In this document: positions 59,341-64,000 of the stretch, piece by piece
How the letters are laid out: each line of letters begins with the position of its first letter
Numbering within the stretch: the first letter of the stretch is position 1
The notes under the pieces: model-generated
What the model was told of the DNA's origin: nothing
What the model saw: only the letters and a program-made list of their open reading frames with translations
The model's database searches: none
Translations under genes and position numbers: made by a program
Assembly (NCBI RefSeq): GCF_000250735.1
Contig: NZ_AHZV01000364.1
Coordinates: forward strand, 1 to 64,000
Reading direction: 5' to 3'
DNA: 64,000 nucleotides
Source of the DNA: Anaerophaga thermohalophila str. Valhall
Lineage (GTDB): Bacteria; Bacteroidota; Bacteroidia; Bacteroidales; Marinilabiliaceae

Positions 59341-60400
59341 ATGACCAATTTCCAAACAATAATCAGAACCTGGTACCAAAAAAATGGAAGACATCTTCCA
59401 TGGCGCGAAACCAGTGATCCTTACAAAATCTGGATATCGGAAATAATACTTCAACAAACACAGGTTAAACAAGGTTTAAATTATTACCAGCGCTTTATCA
59501 GGAAATTTCCTGATGTACAGGCATTGGCCAATGCTTCCGAAAACCAGGTAATGCAACAATGGCAAGGCCTTGGTTATTATTCCAGGGCCAGAAATCTTCA
59601 CCTTGCTGCAAAAACCATTGTTACTGAATACAATGGCTTGTTTCCACAAACATACAAAAAAATACTGAAATTAAAAGGCATAGGTACATATACTGCAGCA
59701 GCAATTGCATCTATTGCTTTCGGAGAACCACGACCAGTCGTCGACGGAAATGTATACAGGGTGCTTTCAAGACTTTTCATGGCAGACATTCCAATTGACC
59801 GAACCGAAGGGAAAAAATATTTCGAAAAAAAAGCATCGGAACTCCTGGACCAAAAAAGTCCGGGAACCCATAACCAGGCTATGATGGAACTCGGGGCTCT
59901 GATTTGCAGGCCTGCTTCTCCCATCTGCCGGGAATGCCCCGTTTCAGCTTTTTGTAAAGCTGCTGCACATGGGAAACAAACACTCTTCCCTGTCAGAAGT
60001 AAAAAAATCTCCAGAAAAAAAAGAATGGCTCCATTTCCTGATTATCTCACAAAACGGACAAACGGTTGTTCAAAAAAGGACGGAAAACGATATATGGAAA
60101 GGCCTTTATCAGTTTCCACTCATAGAAACAAAAAAATACAGTTCATCTGATACAATTCGAAAAAGATTGAAAAAAACATTACCTGACGGCATAAGAATTG
60201 AAAAAACACATCAGGAAAAGCACTTGCTTACTCATCAGGAGTTGAATGCTACATTTTATAATTTAGTATGTCCAAAAAATGTGGAAATTCCTCAAACTTT
60301 TAATCAACTCGAAAACGAATTGATAAAAAACGAAAACATTCTGGGGTTACCTTTCCCCCAACTGATTCAAAAAAATTTATTAAAACTTATTAAGCCTTAA
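59341..60400 (+). pseudogene. mutY: A/G-specific adenine glycosylase MutY, frameshifted at an A8 run
   Basis: Removes A from A:8-oxoG pairs. The catalytic half reads intact: LPWRETSDPYKIWISEIILQ, QGLGYYSRARNLH, helix-hairpin-helix LKGIGTYTAAAIASIA with catalytic Asp of VVDGNVYRVL, and 4Fe-4S Cys in CRPASPICRECPVSAFC. After KKISRK an A8 run (about 60015-60022) shifts the frame; with seven As it continues EWLHFLIISQNGQTVV, the NUDIX-like 8-oxoG reader domain, to 60400 (352 aa). As read, the protein would end at 60150 without the reader domain. Confidence 0.85.
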
Positions 60401-60507
60401 AAATCAACACCCTAAACGATAAAACTTAATAATTTTCATTTCTGATTATGAAACGCGAGCAAAAGTTTAGTATTTTAGCTGATTAGAATCCCAAAAACCC
60501 TGTTACA

Positions 60508-60999
60508 ATGATAAACAAAGTAATTTTGGTCGGAAACGTAGGGAAAGACCCCGATGTAAGATATTTCGACAACAACGAAGGCGTTGCCAATTTTCCTCTG
60601 GCCACAACCGAACCGGGTTTTACCACCCGCGATGGGAGGCAAATCCCGGAAAGGACCGAATGGCACAACATAACCGTACGTCGCGGACTTGTAAAAGTAG
60701 CTGAGTCATATATCAGGAAAGGTACACAGCTATATATTGAAGGTCGGCTTCGCACACGCTCCTATGAACAAGACGGCGTTACCAAATACATTACAGAAGT
60801 TATTGCCGACACACTTAAATTGTTAGGAAAAAAATCGGATAATCCGGCGGTCGGGGACAACCAGTCAGCCGCCCAAACAGCATCGCCTTCGGGAGGAAAC
60901 AATTTCGCACCTCAATCACAAAACGAACCAACGGGTAACGAAGGTTTCAGCGCAGGTGACAATGAAGATACTCCTCAGGAGGACGATTTGCCATTTTAG
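60508..60999 (+). CDS. ssb: Single-stranded DNA-binding protein
   Basis: 163 aa. OB fold in residues 1-105 (INKVILVGNVGKDPDVRY, EWHNITVRRGLVKVAESYI). A Gln/Asn/Pro/Gly linker and the acidic tip EDDLPF, which recruits repair partners. The order mutY-ssb-gldE-gldD is a known Bacteroidota arrangement. Confidence 0.95.
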   Translation: MINKVILVGNVGKDPDVRYFDNNEGVANFPLATTEPGFTTRDGRQIPERTEWHNITVRRGLVKVAESYIRKGTQLYIEGRLRTRSYEQDGVTKYITEVIADTLKLLGKKSDNPAVGDNQSAAQTASPSGGNNFAPQSQNEPTGNEGFSAGDNEDTPQEDDLPF

Positions 61000-61004
61000 T
61001 TAAA

Positions 61005-62351
61005 TTGATAAATTGTCATTCTTTGGAAACTGACTTATTTCTGTCACATTTTCCCGTGGTGGTTACCAATATTATATTCCACCCTCCAACAACGAGTATT
61101 ATTATTGCCATCATCGCTACCCTGATGTTATTGGCAGGGTCTGCCCTTGTTTCAGGCTCGGAGGTTGCTTTTTTTTCTCTAAAGCCCGATGATGTAAACC
61201 ACCTGAGAACTGAAAACTCGAAACGCAGCCAGCAAGTTATTAAACATCTGGAAAACCCGGAGTTACTACTGGCGACCATACTTATCCTCAATAACTTTAT
61301 AAACGTCGGGATTGTTATACTTTCCGCTTATATTTCTTCCGCAGTAATATCGTTTGGAGAGAATACCACACTCAAATTCATTTTTGATGTTATAATTATC
61401 ACCAGCATAATACTGTTTTTCGGAGAAATATTTCCAAAGGTTTTTGCAGGGCAGTCGCCACGGAAATTTGCCTCACGAATGGCTCTACCGCTCAGGAATG
61501 CAGCAAAAATGTTAAAACCTGTAAGCGTGCTCCTCGTTCGATCATCGGAATACGTAAAAAACAAGGCCGCGCAAAAGGCTAAAAACCTGTCGCTCGACGA
61601 CCTTTCTGATGCCCTTGACCTTACAGGAGATGAGGTGTTTGAAGAAAAACAAATTCTCAAAAGTATTGTCACTTTCGGAAACATCAATGCCGAAGAAGTT
61701 ATGACTGCAAGAGTGGATGTTACCGACCTGGAAATAAAAAGCGACTTCAACAAAGTACTTTCGGTTATTGTCGAATCGGGTTATTCGCGGATACCGGTTT
61801 TCGAAGAAACCCCAGACAATGTAAAGGGTATTTTGTATGTTAAAGATTTGTTGCCCCACCTTGGTAAAGACAATACTTTCAGATGGCAAAACCTGATCAG
61901 ACCTGCCTACTATGTACCCGAGACAAAGCGTATTAATGATCTTCTGACTGAATTTCAGGCCAACAAAATACACATGGCCATTGTTGTGGATGAATATGGC
62001 GGTACATCCGGAATCGTAACACTGGAGGACATACTAGAAGAAATTGTAGGCGAAATCAGTGATGAATTGGATGAAGAAGAAGATTTTTTCTCTGTTCAAC
62101 CCGATGGGTCGCTGGCTTTTGAAGGAAAAACGCTCCTGAAAGACTTCTTCAAAATCACCGGAATCGATGAGGACGCATTTGATGATATAAAAGGAGAAGC
62201 CGAAACTCTTGCAGGGCTACTTCTCGAAGTGAAAGGCGTCATCCCGGAAAAGCATGAAATTATCGAAATTGGTCCGTATAAGTTTACGATTCTGGCAGCT
62301 GATAAACGACGAATCAAAAAAATCAAATTTGTTCAAAAAGGGAAATTATGA
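61005..62351 (+). CDS. gldE: Gliding-motility-associated protein GldE (CorC/HlyC-like)
   Basis: 448 aa from a TTG at 61005, 5 bp after ssb. No ATG lies in the first 39 codons, so the start is uncertain (GTG at 61057 or 61060 are alternatives). DUF21 membrane domain with about four helices (ALVSGSEVAFFSLKP, LILNNFINVGIVILSA). A CBS pair follows (MTARVDVTDLEIK, MAIVVDEYGGTSGIVTLEDI). A CorC-type transporter-associated domain follows. GldE supports GldD in gliding and type IX secretion in Flavobacteriia. Stop overlaps gldD by 4 bp. Confidence 0.88.
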   Translation: MINCHSLETDLFLSHFPVVVTNIIFHPPTTSIIIAIIATLMLLAGSALVSGSEVAFFSLKPDDVNHLRTENSKRSQQVIKHLENPELLLATILILNNFINVGIVILSAYISSAVISFGENTTLKFIFDVIIITSIILFFGEIFPKVFAGQSPRKFASRMALPLRNAAKMLKPVSVLLVRSSEYVKNKAAQKAKNLSLDDLSDALDLTGDEVFEEKQILKSIVTFGNINAEEVMTARVDVTDLEIKSDFNKVLSVIVESGYSRIPVFEETPDNVKGILYVKDLLPHLGKDNTFRWQNLIRPAYYVPETKRINDLLTEFQANKIHMAIVVDEYGGTSGIVTLEDILEEIVGEISDELDEEEDFFSVQPDGSLAFEGKTLLKDFFKITGIDEDAFDDIKGEAETLAGLLLEVKGVIPEKHEIIEIGPYKFTILAADKRRIKKIKFVQKGKL

Positions 62352-62935
62352 AAGAATTCAAAACTGTCGTCCCATACTTCGTACTCCCTATACTGATCAT
62401 CTTCCTGATGATGTCGTGCAACAATGCACAGCCCCCAAAACCCAGGGGCTATTTCAGAATAGCTCTCCCCGACAAGGAATATGTACCCATCGACACCATA
62501 CTGCCTTATTGCTTTGAGCGCCCTGTATATTCAAAAATAGTTCCGGACCACAGCTATAACAAAGAGCCATATTGGATCAACCTGAGATTTCCACAATTCA
62601 AAGCACAGGTACACATCAGTTACAAGCCCGTTGAAAGCAATCTTTATCAATTACTTGAAGACAACCGTGAGCTGGCTTTTAAACATACCGTTAAAGCCGA
62701 TGCTATCAGGGAACGCATGTTTGAATCGCCCGAAAAAGATGTTTACGGAATACTTTATGAAATTAAAGGGAATACAGCCTCTCCCGTCCAGTTTTTTGTT
62801 ACCGACAGCGCAAGGCATTTTCTAAGGGGTTCGTTGTATTTCAATCTTGTGCCCAATAAAGATTCCATCGCCCCGGTACTTGAGTTTATCAAAGATGATA
62901 TCACCCATTTAATTGAAACCATCGAATGGCAATAG
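62348..62935 (+). CDS. gldD: Gliding-motility lipoprotein GldD
   Basis: 195 aa. Hydrophobic signal and lipobox-like LMMSCNNAQ (Cys near residue 20). The PKPRGYFRIALPDKEY opening of the mature protein is conserved in GldD. Required for gliding and type IX secretion in Flavobacterium; the exact role is unclear. Translationally coupled to gldE by a 4-bp overlap. Confidence 0.9.
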   Translation: MKEFKTVVPYFVLPILIIFLMMSCNNAQPPKPRGYFRIALPDKEYVPIDTILPYCFERPVYSKIVPDHSYNKEPYWINLRFPQFKAQVHISYKPVESNLYQLLEDNRELAFKHTVKADAIRERMFESPEKDVYGILYEIKGNTASPVQFFVTDSARHFLRGSLYFNLVPNKDSIAPVLEFIKDDITHLIETIEWQ

Positions 62936-62991
62936 TTGCATTGATGTAAGGAAGTCAGATGATTTATACAGGATGTTAACACATTATAGAA

Positions 62992-63627
62992 ATGGCAATT
63001 GTCTTCGAAAACGAAAATTCTCATCAAACCAGAGTCGCAGTATGGGAAATTACAGAAAGCGAAGAAGCGCTAAAACAGATGCTCCCGCCCCTTAAAAAAA
63101 ATGAAACAGATTTTTTGCAAAGCATTTCTTTTGCCCCCCGCCGAAAAGAATGGCTGGCATCAAGGGTCTTAATATATCGATTGACCGGTCTTTATCCCGA
63201 AACCGGATACAAGGACAATGGCCAACCTTTTGTAACTAACTGCCGGGAAAATATCAGCATTTCGCACACCAGAAAATTTGCGGCCATAGTGTTGTCAAAA
63301 AGTTCCATGCCCGGTATCGACATAGAATATCCTTCGGATCGGATACGCAAAGTATCCAAACGATTTCTTAACCCGCTTGAAAAAAATTTCATAAAAAATC
63401 CATTTACAGAAGTTCAGCTGGGGCTGATATGGTGTTGCAAAGAAGCTATTTTTAAGACTGCCGGCATTCCAGGCCTCGTCTTTAAAGACAATATCATAAT
63501 ATCGCCGTTTACGCCGGTTCATCAACAAGGGAGCATTAATGCCAGCCTGTCTGTCTCGGGTTTAAATAAAACTATTTATTTAAATTACATTTTAGACAAA
63601 AACTTTTATTTGGTTTGGACAAAATAA
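62992..63627 (+). CDS. 4'-phosphopantetheinyl transferase superfamily protein
   Basis: 211 aa. Transfers the phosphopantetheine arm of CoA to a carrier protein. Motifs ISISHTRKFAA, GIDIEYPSDRI (Mg site) and WCCKEAIFKTAG are all present. The length fits the Sfp-like, two-lobed type (about 220 aa). It could activate acyl carrier protein or a secondary-metabolite carrier. It lies 56 bp after gldD. Confidence 0.85.
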   Translation: MAIVFENENSHQTRVAVWEITESEEALKQMLPPLKKNETDFLQSISFAPRRKEWLASRVLIYRLTGLYPETGYKDNGQPFVTNCRENISISHTRKFAAIVLSKSSMPGIDIEYPSDRIRKVSKRFLNPLEKNFIKNPFTEVQLGLIWCCKEAIFKTAGIPGLVFKDNIIISPFTPVHQQGSINASLSVSGLNKTIYLNYILDKNFYLVWTK

Positions 63628-63659
63628 TTTTTAAAGGAGTTTAAGAGTTTCAAACTTCA

Positions 63660-63667
63660 TATATTTG
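63660..63667 (+). promoter_or_regulatory. TAnnTTTG promoter-like element
   Basis: TATATTTG between the PPTase stop and the next gene; the ATG of that gene is 78 bp on. Confidence 0.4.
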
Positions 63668-63744
63668 TTTTGAAAAAATACCCTAAACAGTTGTTTTGAA
63701 AGTACAAATTTATATAGAACGTCACCTCCGCGAATAAAAAAAAG

Positions 63745-64000
63745 ATGCTTGCCCTGCTTATCGATCCCGACAAATGCAGAGGTAAAATTCTGGAGCAACA
63801 AGCAGGTCTGATAAATTCTCACCGGCCTCATTTAGTATTGGTTGGAGGCAGTCTTACCAGCTATCCGGTAAATGATGTTGTGAAATATCTTAAAGAAAAT
63901 ACGGATGTTCCGGTTGTACTGTATCCCGGTCATCCCTCTCAAATATCCTTCAGTGCCGATGCCTTGTTGTTTCTTTCCATGATATCCGGCCGAAACCCGG
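63745..64000 (+). CDS. GGGP/heptaprenylglyceryl-phosphate synthase family protein (PcrB-like), cut by window end
   Basis: Partial, 85 codons: MLALLIDPDKCRGKIL, PHLVLVGGSLTSYPV and VPVVLYPGHPSQIS, the opening of the TIM-barrel geranylgeranylglyceryl-phosphate synthase family that couples prenyl diphosphate to glycerol-1-phosphate. The family normally has about 18 more residues before LALLIDPDK. Here the in-frame upstream sequence meets a stop within 10 codons, and an A8 run (63736-63743) sits directly before the ATG, so a missed start or a further indel is possible. Confidence 0.7.
   Translation, partial: MLALLIDPDKCRGKILEQQAGLINSHRPHLVLVGGSLTSYPVNDVVKYLKENTDVPVVLYPGHPSQISFSADALLFLSMISGRNP

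Overview
The window is a piece of a Bacteroidota chromosome, probably Bacteroidales or Marinilabiliales. The evidence is gldE/gldD (gliding / type IX secretion genes), Bacteroidota-type promoters (TAnnTTTG) in front of several genes, little Shine-Dalgarno signal, a two-component-regulator propeller sensor, a PEP/pyruvate-binding protein with receiver-like N-terminus, and zinc-less S14 and L36. No tRNA, rRNA, CRISPR array, prophage or complete insertion sequence was seen.

Layout. 0-8 kb: repeat-rich DNA, an AI-2E/PerM-type permease, two radical-SAM methylthiotransferases (MiaB and MtaB types) and a GH65 glycoside phosphorylase cut by an in-frame TAG. 8-16 kb: a small DUF493 protein, a membrane-bound AraC-type regulator, a DUF6448 protein, a type II NADH dehydrogenase, an Asp/Glu racemase, a small membrane protein, dihydroxy-acid dehydratase and a DUF4870 protein. 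16-26 kb: signalling genes, namely a receiver-adenylate cyclase, a hybrid kinase whose phospho-acceptor His is replaced by Tyr, and a giant propeller-Y_Y_Y-SpoIIE phosphatase, together with EttA and a secreted unknown. 26-48 kb: citrate synthase, enolase, then the str-S10-spc-alpha translation cluster read leftwards from rpsL to rplQ. 48-59 kb: an M28 peptidase, fabD, a PPDK_N-type protein, a DUF6599 protein, a Tat-exported aldo/keto reductase, RNase G, a 30-residue bS22/mS38-like protein and HU. 59-64 kb: mutY-ssb-gldE-gldD-PPTase and the start of a GGGP-synthase-like gene.

Two things stand out. First, the intergenic DNA is crowded with at least six families of short repeats, called R1-R6 here. 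R1 (about 165 bp) is a nested palindrome in two sequence versions that keep pairing in the central stem. One R1 copy interrupts an R5 copy and is flanked by a duplicated TAATTA. R4 (about 97 nt) has hairpin arms with a central tandem G-A mismatch and ends exactly at the ATG of four unrelated genes. Second, five genes (araC-type, racemase, ilvD, ettA, mutY) each carry a one-base frameshift in a coding-strand A6-A8 run. This could be systematic homopolymer error, recent decay, or transcriptional slippage; the sequence alone cannot decide.

The ribosomal cluster reads as intact and in the usual order. tuf is absent between fusA and rpsJ, and adk is absent between secY and map. Terminator hairpins are visible after rplQ, eno, gltA, rng and at the fabD/PPDK_N convergence.
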